NCBI GenBank assembly: GCA_002418005.1
Contig: DIDF01000095.1
Location: 1-60,908, forward strand
Reading direction: 5' to 3'
Length of the DNA: 60,908 nucleotides
Origin: Lactobacillaceae bacterium UBA5807
GTDB taxonomy: Bacteria > Bacillota > Bacilli > Lactobacillales > Lactobacillaceae
The position numbers were made by a program, and so were the translations under genes. Below are positions 16,761 through 25,130 of this stretch, one piece after another (within the stretch, counting starts at the first letter, position 1; every line of letters starts with the position of its first letter). The notes under the pieces are model-generated. The model was not told the origin of the DNA. It saw only the letters and a list, made by a program, of their open reading frames with translations, and did not search any database.

Positions 16761-17711
16761 ATGATTGAATTTGAAAAACCTAACATTCATAAAATTGAAG
16801 AAACCAAAAATTATGGTGAAGTCATTGTTGAGCCATTGGAACGAGGATATGGTACTACCTTAGGGAATTCCTTAAGGAGGACTCTTTTGTCTTCATTGCC
16901 TGGTGCAGCGGTTACTAGCATTCAAATTGACGATGTTCTTCATGAGTTTTCAACGATCAAAGGGGTTGTTGAAGATGTTACTCAAATTATTTTGAATGTT
17001 AAGAAAATTTCTTTGAAATTGGATGGGCCAGAGGATGAAGTAGAAAACCTTGAAATCGACGTAATTGGTCCGGCAGAAGTTACAGCTGGTGATATTGTTG
17101 GTGATAGTGATGTTACGGTTTTGAACCCAGAACTTCATATTGCCACGGTTGCCGAAGGTGCAACTTTTCATATGAGATTAACTGCTAACCAAGGAAGAGG
17201 TTACGTTTCTGCTGTTGAAAACAAGAAACGGGCTTCAGATATGCCAATCGGTGTACTTCCTGTTGATTCCATTTATACCCCAATTGAACGTGTTAACTAT
17301 CAGGTTGAGAATACACGTGTTGGACAACGAGATGATTTTGACAAGCTTACCTTGGATGTTTGGACAGATGGTTCAATTTCACCAAGTGAGGCCGTTAGTT
17401 TGGCAGCAAAAATCTTAACTGAACATTTACAAATGTTTGTTGATTTAACTGATGAAGCTAAAAATGCCGAAATCATGGTAGAAAAAGAAGAAACTCATAA
17501 AGAAAAAATGCTTGAAATGACAATCGAAGAATTGGACCTTTCAGTTCGTTCTTATAATTGTTTAAAGCGAGCCGGAATTAACACTGTTCAAGAGCTTACA
17601 GAAAAGACTGAAGCTGATATGATGAAAGTTCGTAATTTAGGACGTAAATCACTTGAAGAAGTTAAGGAAAAGCTTGCTGCTTTAGGCCTTTCTTTACGTA
17701 AAGAAGACTAA
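16761..17711 (+). CDS. rpoA: DNA-directed RNA polymerase subunit alpha
   Basis: The alpha dimer scaffolds RNA polymerase, and its C-terminal domain contacts UP elements and activators. The N-terminal domain has the dimer block RGYGTTLGNSLRR; the C-terminal domain with two helix-hairpin-helix units starts near LDLSVRSYNCLKRAGI. Start choice: an ATG at 16761 gives the homolog-like MIEFEKPNIHK (316 residues); an ATG at 16752, closer to the AAAGGGG site, would add MIR. Both are possible. The gene lies between rpsK and rplQ in the alpha operon. Confidence 0.96.
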   Translation: MIEFEKPNIHKIEETKNYGEVIVEPLERGYGTTLGNSLRRTLLSSLPGAAVTSIQIDDVLHEFSTIKGVVEDVTQIILNVKKISLKLDGPEDEVENLEIDVIGPAEVTAGDIVGDSDVTVLNPELHIATVAEGATFHMRLTANQGRGYVSAVENKKRASDMPIGVLPVDSIYTPIERVNYQVENTRVGQRDDFDKLTLDVWTDGSISPSEAVSLAAKILTEHLQMFVDLTDEAKNAEIMVEKEETHKEKMLEMTIEELDLSVRSYNCLKRAGINTVQELTEKTEADMMKVRNLGRKSLEEVKEKLAALGLSLRKED

Positions 17712-17735
17712 AATATATAAGGAGGATACCCATTC

Positions 17736-18119
17736 ATGCGTAATCGGAAATTACAACGCACAAGTGAACAACGTCGTGCATTGCTTCGTAACCTTACAAC
17801 TGAATTGATCATTCACGGTAAGATTGTTACTACCGAAGCAAGAGCTAAGGAAGTAAGATCAACTACTGACAAGATGATTTCACTTGGTAAGCATGGAGAT
17901 TTACATGCTCGTCGTCAAGCCGCTGCTTACATTCGCAATGTTGTTGCTGATGTAAAAGAAGATGGTGATGATATTACTGTTACCACTGCTGTTCAAAAAT
18001 TATTTGGTGAATTGGCTACTAAATATGCTGATCGTAACGGTGGATACACTCGTATCATGAAGACCATGCCTCGTCGTGGAGACGGTGCTCCTATGGTTAT
18101 CTTAGAATTAGTTGATTAG
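17736..18119 (+). CDS. rplQ: 50S ribosomal protein L17
   Basis: L17 surrounds the tunnel exit and closes the alpha operon. The 127-residue product begins MRNRKLQRTSEQRRALLRNL and contains ITTEARAKEVR-type sequence (VTTEARAKEVRSTTDKMI). The ATG follows AAGGAGGA, 24 bases after rpoA. Confidence 0.98.
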   Translation: MRNRKLQRTSEQRRALLRNLTTELIIHGKIVTTEARAKEVRSTTDKMISLGKHGDLHARRQAAAYIRNVVADVKEDGDDITVTTAVQKLFGELATKYADRNGGYTRIMKTMPRRGDGAPMVILELVD

Positions 18120-18149
18120 TATTAATTAACTTAAATATTTTTTACGAGA

Positions 18150-18252
18150 ATCACTCAAGTTTTTGGCATAGAACGTTACGATGGTGGAAAGATCCTAGTC
18201 TAGTTTGAATGTGAGGTAACTCATGCGCCGATTACTTGTAAGTGATTTTTTT
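18150..18252 (+). promoter_or_regulatory. Structured RNA element with terminator-like 3' end between rplQ and ecfA1
   Basis: ATCACTCAAG (18150-18159) pairs with CTTG (18235-18238) plus AGTGAT (18241-18246), ten pairs with a two-base bulge, closing a 75-base interior and running directly into seven T (18246-18252). Inside, TGAG-GTAA-CTCA (18212-18223) forms a stem with a GNRA tetraloop, and GGC (18165-18167) can pair with GCC (18227-18229). It ends 28 bases before ecfA1. It may be an elaborate rplQ terminator or a leader that attenuates ecfA1; I do not recognise the family. Confidence 0.5.
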
Positions 18253-18280
18253 GTACATATTTTTATCATAGGAGAATCTG

Positions 18281-19114
18281 ATGAGTAACATTATCCAAGT
18301 TAAGAATATTAGTTTCAAATATTCTGATCAACCATACCTTTTCAGTGATTTATCTTTGAATATTGAAGAGGGAAAATGGACCACAATTATTGGGCAAAAC
18401 GGCAGTGGAAAAAGTACCCTTACCCGGTTAATTGATGGTTTATTAACTTTAGATAAAGGGAAAATTGTTGTTGATGGTTTACCAGTTAATGACGAAAATA
18501 TCAACATGGTAAGAAATCAAATTGGCATCGTTTTTCAAAATCCAGAGGATCAGTTTGTAGGAGCGACGGTCGAAGATGATGTTGCTTTTGGTTTGGAAAA
18601 TCGACAAATCAGTCGAAATGTAATGCGGGTTAAAGTAAAAAATAGTTTAAAAGAAGTTGGCATGTGGGATTTTCGAAATAGAATTCCTGCCAACTTATCT
18701 GGAGGCCAAAAGCAAAGAGTAGCCATTGCAGGTATTATTGGTTTGAGTCCGAAAATCATTATCTTAGACGAAGCAACCAGTATGCTTGATCCTCAAGGAC
18801 GAGAAGATATCTTAGGCTTGGTTCGCAAATTAAAGGATGAAAAACATCTTACAATTGTTTCCATCACTCATGATATTGATGAAGCAACTGGGGCTGATCG
18901 GGTAATAGTTTTAAATCAAGGTAAGATTATTAAGGATGCTTTACCAGAACAAATCTTTTCTCAAACTCAATTTTTAAAAGAAATTGGATTGGATATTCCT
19001 TTTACAGAAAAAGTCGTTGAAAAACTTAGAAAAAATAACATTACGGTGCCTAGTCAGTATATGAATGAGGAGGAACTTTTAAATTGGATAACGGAATTAC
19101 TTTCGAAAAAGTAA
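18281..19114 (+). CDS. ecfA1: ECF transporter ATP-binding protein EcfA1
   Basis: One of two ATPases of the energizing module shared by vitamin-specific S-components of group II ECF importers. The 277-residue product has the Walker A GQNGSGKST (38-46), Q-loop FQNPEDQFVG, signature LSGGQKQR, and Walker B IIILDEATSMLDP. The FQNPEDQF form of the Q-loop is typical of EcfA. The ATG follows AGGAGAA. It overlaps ecfA2 by 31 bases. Confidence 0.96.
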   Translation: MSNIIQVKNISFKYSDQPYLFSDLSLNIEEGKWTTIIGQNGSGKSTLTRLIDGLLTLDKGKIVVDGLPVNDENINMVRNQIGIVFQNPEDQFVGATVEDDVAFGLENRQISRNVMRVKVKNSLKEVGMWDFRNRIPANLSGGQKQRVAIAGIIGLSPKIIILDEATSMLDPQGREDILGLVRKLKDEKHLTIVSITHDIDEATGADRVIVLNQGKIIKDALPEQIFSQTQFLKEIGLDIPFTEKVVEKLRKNNITVPSQYMNEEELLNWITELLSKK

Positions 19115-19944
19115 GCCACATTTATCAGCCAAATTCTCCTTTTTCTCATCTGGCTTTGAATAATGCCAGTTTTAAAATTGAACCCGGAGATTTTGTAGCT
19201 ATAATCGGGCATACCGGTAGCGGCAAATCTACGCTAGTGCAGCATATAAATGCTTTATTGAAACCCACAACTGGGCAAATTCTTATTTATAATACTAAAA
19301 TTCAACCGGAAACTTCCAATAAAAATTTAAAGCAGCTTAGACATCACGTTGGGATGGTTTTTCAATTTCCCGAAAATCAGCTTTTTGAAGAAACAGTTAT
19401 AAAGGATATCATGTTTGGGCCGAAGAACTATGGTGCCAGTGATGATGAGGCCAGAACGGCAGCAAAAGAAGCTATGCAGATGATTGGTTTGGAATCAAGT
19501 CTGGCAGATAAATCTCCGTTTGACCTTTCAGGTGGGCAGCGTAGACGAGTTGCCATTGCTGGGGTTTTAGCTATGAAGCCGGAAATCCTTGTGCTTGATG
19601 AACCAACTGCTGGCTTAGATCCACGCGGAAGGACTCGGTTGTTAGATTTGATCACTAATCTTAATCAAACGCAAAAAGTCACGATTGTTTTAGTCACCCA
19701 CCAAATGGAAGACGTTGTTGATTATGCCAAGAAGATTATTGTAATGGATAATGGAAGAGTCATTCGTTTTGGAAACTCTCAAGAAATATTCGGTGACCCT
19801 AGCTGGGTAAAAGCTCATCATTTGAATTTACCGAGAAGTGCGCAGTTCTCTTTGGCCTTAAAGAAAAATGGCGTTAAATTTGATAGATTAGCGTTAACTA
19901 TTGATCAACTGGCTGATAAAGTTTCTAATTTAGTAAAACACTAA
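19084..19944 (+). CDS. ecfA2: ECF transporter ATP-binding protein EcfA2
   Basis: Second ATPase of the ECF module; it pairs with EcfA1 on the EcfT coupling helices. The 286-residue product has Walker A GHTGSGKST (42-50), the Q-loop FQFPENQLFEE, signature LSGGQRRR and Walker B ILVLDEPTAGLDP. The TTG start at 19084 lies within the end of ecfA1 behind GAGGAGGAAC, indicating coupled translation. Confidence 0.96.
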   Translation: MDNGITFEKVSHIYQPNSPFSHLALNNASFKIEPGDFVAIIGHTGSGKSTLVQHINALLKPTTGQILIYNTKIQPETSNKNLKQLRHHVGMVFQFPENQLFEETVIKDIMFGPKNYGASDDEARTAAKEAMQMIGLESSLADKSPFDLSGGQRRRVAIAGVLAMKPEILVLDEPTAGLDPRGRTRLLDLITNLNQTQKVTIVLVTHQMEDVVDYAKKIIVMDNGRVIRFGNSQEIFGDPSWVKAHHLNLPRSAQFSLALKKNGVKFDRLALTIDQLADKVSNLVKH

Positions 19945-19957
19945 GGAGAAGGGTAAG

Positions 19958-20752
19958 ATGAATAACTTCCTTTTTGGCAGATATTTACCAGGGAACTCTT
20001 GGATTCATAAAATGAGTCCACAAAGCAAATTATTGCTCACCTTTTTCTTTGTTATCATTATCTTTTTTGCCAATAATCCTTTGACATATGGCATTCTGAT
20101 ATGTTTAATACTGCTTTCCATTTTAATGTCTGGCATTTCTCTTCCATATTTTTTAAAGGGAATCCAGCCGTTGATTTGGTTAATAATTTTCACAGTTGCA
20201 TTGCAGGTTTTGTTTGCCAGCGGTGGGAAAGTCTTGTGGCACTGGGGGATATTTTCAATTACTGATCAAAGCTTAATCAATGGTGGGTATATCTTTATTA
20301 GATTCATGTTGATTATTATGATTTCAACTATTTTGACTTTAACGACAGCTCCTCTTGCCATTGCAGATGGGGTGCAAACGCTTTTACATCCTTTAAAAAA
20401 GATAAAGGTTCCTGTGGATACCCTGGCACTTATGTTATCGATAGCCCTAAGATTTGTCCCTACCTTAATGGATGAAATGACCACTGTAATGAATGCTCAA
20501 CGTTCACGTGGAGTGGATTTTGGTACTGGAAGTCTACGCCAGAGACTTAAATCAGCGGTTCCTCTCTTAGTTCCACTTTTTAGTGGAGCGATTGATCATG
20601 CAGAGAATCTTTCTGTTGCTATGGAAGCTAGGGGATTTACTGACAGTGAACATCGAAGTAAATATCGTGTTTACCATTGGCAGAACAGAGATTTGCTTAG
20701 TGCGATTATCTTTTTAATTATTGGAATCTTAGTAGTTTATTTTAGAAGTTAG
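19958..20752 (+). CDS. ecfT: ECF transporter transmembrane protein EcfT
   Basis: EcfT is the membrane scaffold that couples the EcfA ATPases to interchangeable substrate-binding S-components. The 264-residue product has several hydrophobic segments and the two family motifs with Ala-Arg-Gly cores, AQRSRG and AMEARG, in the C-terminal half. The ATG follows AAGGAGAAGG, 13 bases after ecfA2. A candidate S-component lies at 22652, but S-components encoded elsewhere would also use this module. Confidence 0.95.
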   Translation: MNNFLFGRYLPGNSWIHKMSPQSKLLLTFFFVIIIFFANNPLTYGILICLILLSILMSGISLPYFLKGIQPLIWLIIFTVALQVLFASGGKVLWHWGIFSITDQSLINGGYIFIRFMLIIMISTILTLTTAPLAIADGVQTLLHPLKKIKVPVDTLALMLSIALRFVPTLMDEMTTVMNAQRSRGVDFGTGSLRQRLKSAVPLLVPLFSGAIDHAENLSVAMEARGFTDSEHRSKYRVYHWQNRDLLSAIIFLIIGILVVYFRS

Positions 20753-20761
20753 GAATATAAA

Positions 20762-21559
20762 ATGTTTCGATATAAAGTAACTTTAGCTTACGACGGCACT
20801 TTATTTAGTGGGTTTCAAAGACAACCTCATAAAAGGACAGTCGAAGGTGTCTTATTCTCGAAAATAAATTTAATGGCAAAAAATCCCAAACCAGCAATTA
20901 TTGTCTACGGTTCAGGGCGAACCGATGCGGGAGTCCATGCTCTTGGTCAGGTTTTTCATTTTGATTTTCCATTTGATCTTGATGAACGGTCTATGTATAA
21001 AGCATTGAACAGCATTTTGCCGTTAGATATGGAGGTATTAAAAGTTGAAAAGGTTTCGGAAAAATTTCACGCTCGATATGATGTTTCTGGAAAAAGGTAC
21101 CTTTACCGGCTAGATTTAGGAGAATTTAAGGATCCCTTTAAAAGAAATTATACTGGTCACTGGAAATATCCTTTTGATCTAAAAAAAGTTCAAACAGCTC
21201 TTGACGATTTAATTGGTGAGCATGATTTTACCAGTTTTGTTGCTTCAGGTTCAGAGGCAAAATCCAATATTAGAACCATTTATCAAGCAAAAGCTTGGGT
21301 TGATAAAGCAAAGAATGAATTATTAATTGAGTTTTATGGAAATGGATTTCTATATAATCAAGTTCGAATTATGGTTGGGGTTGCTATTGAAATTGGTTCG
21401 GGAACAAGGCCAGTTCACGACGTTTTAAGACTATTTAAGATAAAGGATCGGACCCAAGCCAGAAGGACAATGGCTGCCAGTGGGTTGTACCTTAAACATG
21501 TTTACTATGAGGGTGATGATCCCAAGCACCCAACTAAATTACCGAAAAGACAACGATAA
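20762..21559 (+). CDS. truA: tRNA pseudouridine(38-40) synthase TruA
   Basis: Converts uridines 38-40 of the tRNA anticodon stem to pseudouridine. The 265-residue product has the catalytic aspartate D55 in GSGRTDAGVHA, and the family blocks KRYLYRLD and GNGFLYNQVRIMVG. The gene is nine bases after ecfT with a weak ribosome site (TTAGGA), as part of the conserved ecfA1A2T-truA-rplM-rpsI run. Confidence 0.96.
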   Translation: MFRYKVTLAYDGTLFSGFQRQPHKRTVEGVLFSKINLMAKNPKPAIIVYGSGRTDAGVHALGQVFHFDFPFDLDERSMYKALNSILPLDMEVLKVEKVSEKFHARYDVSGKRYLYRLDLGEFKDPFKRNYTGHWKYPFDLKKVQTALDDLIGEHDFTSFVASGSEAKSNIRTIYQAKAWVDKAKNELLIEFYGNGFLYNQVRIMVGVAIEIGSGTRPVHDVLRLFKIKDRTQARRTMAASGLYLKHVYYEGDDPKHPTKLPKRQR

Positions 21560-21572
21560 TATATAAAACTCA

Positions 21573-21601
21573 TTGACTTTAAACAGTATCCTTTGTATTA
21601 T
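21573..21601 (+). promoter_or_regulatory. Promoter of rplM-rpsI
   Basis: TTGACT (21573-21578), 17 bases, then TATTAT (21596-21601), just after truA and directly upstream of the L13 leader. It separates rplM-rpsI transcription from the ecf-truA operon. Confidence 0.7.
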
Positions 21602-21607
21602 TGTACT

Positions 21608-21684
21608 TGGTATTGTTTGCCCCACGATAAGCCCCGGAAACTTACTTGGTGTCGAACAAACACAGAACATGGAGGAATTTTAAC
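21608..21684 (+). promoter_or_regulatory. L13 ribosomal leader (candidate)
   Basis: The transcribed leader contains GCCCCACGATAAGCCCCGG (21619-21637 region) closed by TGTTTG (21614-21619) pairing with CAAACA (21657-21662), and ends at the Shine-Dalgarno site of rplM. Position and the CACGATAA core fit the known Firmicutes L13 leader family, in which excess L13 is thought to repress its own operon. The family assignment is from memory of the motif; a covariance-model search would settle it. Confidence 0.65.
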
Positions 21685-22128
21685 GTGCGTACAACATATA
21701 TGGCAAAACCAGGAGAAGTAGATCGTAAATGGTACGTTATTGATGCTACAGATGTTCCTTTGGGACGTTTAGCTTCAACAGTCGCTTCAATTTTACGAGG
21801 TAAGAATAAACCAACATTTACCCCAAATGTGGATACCGGGGATAATGTTATTATTATTAATGCAAGTAAAGTAGCTTTGACTGGTCGTAAAGATAAACGA
21901 AAGATTTATTATCACCACAGTCGTTTCATTGGTGGTTTGAAGCAAAGAACTGCTGGTGAACTCAGAGATGATAAACCAGAAAAATTGATTGAAACATCAG
22001 TTAAGGGAATGCTTCCTCATGGAACATTAGGTCACGAGATCTTTTTGAAGTTACATGTCTATGCAGGTCCTGAACATGAAAACCAGGCTCAAAAGCCCGA
22101 AAAACTAGACATAACTAACCTAATTTAA
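21685..22128 (+). CDS. rplM: 50S ribosomal protein L13
   Basis: L13 is an early 50S assembly protein. The GTG at 21685 behind TGGAGGA gives the canonical 147 residues starting MRTTYMAKPGEVDRKW; the longer in-frame opening from 21646 lies in the leader RNA. The blocks WYVIDATDVPLGRLAS and KGMLPHGTLG are present. It is followed 13 bases later by rpsI. Confidence 0.97.
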   Translation: MRTTYMAKPGEVDRKWYVIDATDVPLGRLASTVASILRGKNKPTFTPNVDTGDNVIIINASKVALTGRKDKRKIYYHHSRFIGGLKQRTAGELRDDKPEKLIETSVKGMLPHGTLGHEIFLKLHVYAGPEHENQAQKPEKLDITNLI

Positions 22129-22141
22129 GGAGGAAATCGCA

Positions 22142-22534
22142 TTGGCTCAAGTACAATATCGCGGCACAGGCCGTCGTAAAGATTCTGTTGCACGTGTACG
22201 TTTAGTACCCGGCACAGGTAAAATTATTATGAATGATAAACCAATTGAAGACTACATTCCATTTGCTAACTTACGAGAAGTTGTTGTTCAACCTTTCAAT
22301 GTTACTGAAACTCTCGGTAACTATGACACTTTGGTAAATGTTAATGGTGGTGGATTTTCAGGCCAAGCTGGCGCAACTCGTCATGGAATTGCTCGTGCTT
22401 TGCTTGAAGTTGATCCCGACTTCCGTGGTCCATTAAAGCGTGCAGGTCTTTTGACCCGTGATGCTCGTATGAAAGAACGTAAGAAGCCAGGTCTTAAGAA
22501 AGCTCGTAAGGCTTCACAATTCTCAAAACGTTAA
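22142..22534 (+). CDS. rpsI: 30S ribosomal protein S9
   Basis: S9's C-terminal tail reaches the P-site tRNA. The 130-residue product begins MAQVQYRGTGRRKDSVARV and ends with the tRNA-contacting KKARKASQFSKR. The start is a TTG at 22142 behind AAGGAGGAAA. A terminator follows immediately. Confidence 0.98.
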   Translation: MAQVQYRGTGRRKDSVARVRLVPGTGKIIMNDKPIEDYIPFANLREVVVQPFNVTETLGNYDTLVNVNGGGFSGQAGATRHGIARALLEVDPDFRGPLKRAGLLTRDARMKERKKPGLKKARKASQFSKR

Positions 22535-22553
22535 TTTTATTAACAACTTTGAA

Positions 22554-22584
22554 AGTTCTTCTTATACAAAAGAAGAGCTTTTTT
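22554..22584 (+). terminator. Intrinsic terminator after rpsI
   Basis: AGTTCTTCTT (22554-22563) pairs with AAGAAGAGCT (22570-22579) with one G-U, followed by a six-T run. Confidence 0.85.
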
Positions 22585-22651
22585 GTTTCCAATAAGTTAT
22601 ACTCTGATCGATCAAAGGTTAGGGAAAAAGAATTATGAAGGAGTTCCAAAA

Positions 22652-23254
22652 ATGGCACGCAAAACGAATACTTTTCGTATGAATATGATGGCAATGTTTG
22701 TTGCAATCGTTATTATCCAAACGACTGTTCCTATTTTGGGAAATATTCCAACTCCGTGGGGTCTGGAAATTTCGATTATTTCTGCCACGGTTTCCATTGT
22801 AACCATTTTAATGGGTACTCTTGACGGAGCAGTAATCGGTGGTATCTGGGGCCTGATAACCTTTATCAGGGCTTTTGTCTGGCCAACAAGTCCGATTGCC
22901 CCAATAGTTTTTGTGAATCCTTTGGTATCAATTCTGCCACGAATTTTGATTGGAATTTTTGCAGGGATGACGTTTTCTTGGATGATGAAGAAGACCAACA
23001 AATTTAAATTAAGTGCTTCTTTGACAGGAATTGTTGGCTCTTTGACTAATACAATTTTTGTTCTTGGATTTATTTATCTTTTTTATCGGGCCAAAGCTCC
23101 GCAACTATATGCTGTAAATATAAAAGAACTTTTGCCTTATTTGCTGGGGATTATCGCAACCAACGGAATTCCGGAAGCAATTTTTTCAGGGATAATTGTT
23201 CCTTTGATAGCTGAACCTTTAAAAAAAGTATTTGATCGACGTATGCATGCATAA
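22652..23254 (+). CDS. ECF transporter S-component (substrate unknown)
   Basis: S-components are small membrane proteins that bind one vitamin or cofactor precursor and dock on the EcfA1A2T module. The 200-residue product has about six hydrophobic segments with the family-typical GTLDGAVIGGIWGL and NPLVSILPRILIG blocks (general ECF_trnsprt fold). The sequence looks closest to the pantothenate/folate-like group, but the substrate cannot be called. The ATG at 22652 follows AAGGAG; the in-frame opening from 22583 begins inside the rpsI terminator. It lies 2.7 kb from ecfA1A2T. Confidence 0.85.
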   Translation: MARKTNTFRMNMMAMFVAIVIIQTTVPILGNIPTPWGLEISIISATVSIVTILMGTLDGAVIGGIWGLITFIRAFVWPTSPIAPIVFVNPLVSILPRILIGIFAGMTFSWMMKKTNKFKLSASLTGIVGSLTNTIFVLGFIYLFYRAKAPQLYAVNIKELLPYLLGIIATNGIPEAIFSGIIVPLIAEPLKKVFDRRMHA

Positions 23255-23267
23255 GTGATATGTAAGA

Positions 23268-23310
23268 AAGCCGAGTAGTCAGAAATAATCTGATTGCTCG
23301 GCTTGTTTTT
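23268..23310 (+). terminator. Terminator between the S-component gene and the convergent surface-protein gene
   Basis: AAGCCGAGTAGTCAGA (23268-23283) pairs with TCTGATTGCTCGGCTT (23289-23304) with one mismatch; GTTTTTTA follows on the plus strand. It also sits directly behind the second, downstream stop codon (23310-23312) of the minus-strand surface protein, so it may serve both strands. Confidence 0.85.
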
Positions 23311-23432
23311 TATTTTTCACATGTTAATGTAACTTTTATTTTTTTGCCCATTTGTTGATCTGGTTGAATATCCACATTAATTTTTATATCAAAGCCATAG
23401 TTACCATGACGGAAAGGTAAGGTTTTGCCATT
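23310..23432 (-). other. In-frame continuation of the surface-protein gene beyond its TGA
   Basis: Directly after the TGA (23433-23435) the same frame stays open for 40 codons and ends at TAA (23310-23312). It reads NGKTLPFRHGNYGFDIKI... and closes ...KIKVTLTCEK, a normal beta-rich composition like the sequence before the stop. The terminator abuts the second stop. This suggests the ancestral gene ended here and the TGA is a point mutation (for example TGG or CGA to TGA) or a read error. Confidence 0.7.
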
Positions 23433-25001
23433 TCAAAGATAAGTGTTGATCTTTTGGTTTGACATTTTTTGATCTACTTTCTTATAAACTGGGTAGCGAG
23501 TACCATATGTTTTTTCAACAATTGGTCTTACTATTCCTTGTAAAAATGATGGGATACCTGATTTGGACATATCAATCTGAGTTGTATCCCAATTTACTGG
23601 ATTTTCTGGGTTTGGAACAGTCAGGGAATTACTGTCTAAGGCTAAGTCGACATCAACATTTTTGATACCATTTGCATCTCTTTCAATCTTTGGCTTAATA
23701 TCAAATTTTACCTTAATAGGTAATTCTGGTAAGAAAGGTTCCACGTCAATTGTTAATTGCTTGTCTGCTCCGAGGAGTCGATTAACCATTGAATCAGACA
23801 TTGGTGAAAAGATTATTAGAGATCCAAGATAATTTAATTTGTAATATAAGTTTGCCGCCGACTGAATTTGGCCCATTGTTTTTTCATCAACGAACATTTC
23901 TAACAAATCGATGTCAGTAACCTTGGCAGTTGGATTAATATAATTTATTTTCGTAAAAGGAACAATTATTACTGGACGATTTGAATAACCTGTAACGATG
24001 ACAATATAGTGCTTCCCATCTTTAGTGGTTATTCTTTTGCCATAGCCGAGTTTGCTTTGGATTTCAGCAAGCGGAGTCGAGGTTGAAAATCTGTATGGAA
24101 GTGCCAGTCCTTTTAAAACATTTGTTTTGTAAAGTTCTTGAACTTCTTTTACTTTAGTTGTGTTTGTTTCAGCCTGAAGAGAGTTCTTATTCACTTGAGC
24201 ATCTGTATAGTTAAATGAAAAAGCTTTCGGAGGTGTTGGAGTTTGGGGAGTTTCTCCAGGGATACCTGGATTTGGAGACTCAGGATTTGGCTTTTGGTTA
24301 TTATTTTCAGTGGAGGAACCAGCTTTTTTCTCCGCAATTGCTTGGTGGTTTATCCAACCGTTAATTTCGGGGTGTTGGCTACTTTTAATATAATAATATT
24401 TTTCACCACTTTTATTTATTTGGACTCCCTTTATTATTCTTAAATCGTCGTCATTATAAGCAGCCATTGAGTTTACTACTTTTTTAGGTTTATACTGACT
24501 TCCTGTTGGGATATTCCAAGTGACATGTTTGCTTGTTGGGTCAGTTAATTTAAAAGTTTTAAATGCATCTTGGGAGATAGAGACTGGTTTGGTTGTCTCA
24601 GCTGATTTGATTCCTGAAGTAAACTTTTTTGGATCCTTTCCACCATAAATCCAGCCACGATACTGACCATCAAAACTCACAACTTTGTAGTATACTTTTT
24701 TATCGTTTGTTTGAGCAACTCGATATACTCTAAAATAGTCGTCAGGATTATTGGACTTATCAAGTTTCTTTAAAGTGTTTTTGGAGGCAATTTGTTTTGC
24801 CCCGGGTAGTGAGCTGATTTTATTGTATAAAGCAGCATTACCAGTTGTTTCGACATTCCGGATAGTCCCGGGAGTTTTTATAGTTTTATCATAATTGACC
24901 TTAACATTAGTTTTTGCCTCAACGTCATTGCTGGCAAACAAAGCACTTCCGCCAAGTAATGTTAATACAGCTGTGGCAAAAACAATTTTATTCTTTTTCA
25001 T
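23433..25001 (-). CDS. Secreted cell-surface protein with GW/SH3-like repeats
   Basis: The 522-residue product has a signal peptide (1-29, cleavage after VEA), two GW-type SH3-like repeats with G116-W117 and G215-W216 in YYKV...GWI contexts, a Pro/Asn-rich linker (about 236-258), and a C-terminal domain of about 260 residues that I do not recognise. GW repeats usually hold proteins to lipoteichoic acid at the wall. No LPXTG or lipobox is present. The start is an ATG after CGGAGGAAAT. The reading frame ends at a TGA that is probably premature (see the adjoining continuation), so the present protein may lack about 41 C-terminal residues. Function unknown. Confidence 0.8.
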   Translation of the reverse strand: MKKNKIVFATAVLTLLGGSALFASNDVEAKTNVKVNYDKTIKTPGTIRNVETTGNAALYNKISSLPGAKQIASKNTLKKLDKSNNPDDYFRVYRVAQTNDKKVYYKVVSFDGQYRGWIYGGKDPKKFTSGIKSAETTKPVSISQDAFKTFKLTDPTSKHVTWNIPTGSQYKPKKVVNSMAAYNDDDLRIIKGVQINKSGEKYYYIKSSQHPEINGWINHQAIAEKKAGSSTENNNQKPNPESPNPGIPGETPQTPTPPKAFSFNYTDAQVNKNSLQAETNTTKVKEVQELYKTNVLKGLALPYRFSTSTPLAEIQSKLGYGKRITTKDGKHYIVIVTGYSNRPVIIVPFTKINYINPTAKVTDIDLLEMFVDEKTMGQIQSAANLYYKLNYLGSLIIFSPMSDSMVNRLLGADKQLTIDVEPFLPELPIKVKFDIKPKIERDANGIKNVDVDLALDSNSLTVPNPENPVNWDTTQIDMSKSGIPSFLQGIVRPIVEKTYGTRYPVYKKVDQKMSNQKINTYL

Positions 25002-25130
25002 TATGGGATTTCCTCCGTTGTTTTAATTAATTTCCATGATTTATATATTAAACAATACTTATGAAAAACATAAGAATATAATATGGAATATTTTTGAAAT
25101 AATTAACGGGGTGTTGGAAATGTCAAAAAG

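Noticed and set aside
23433..23435. TGA recoding (selenocysteine or tryptophan) in the surface protein
   Set aside because: TGA ends wecB and recX normally in this genome, and no selenocysteine-type context or associated genes are visible.
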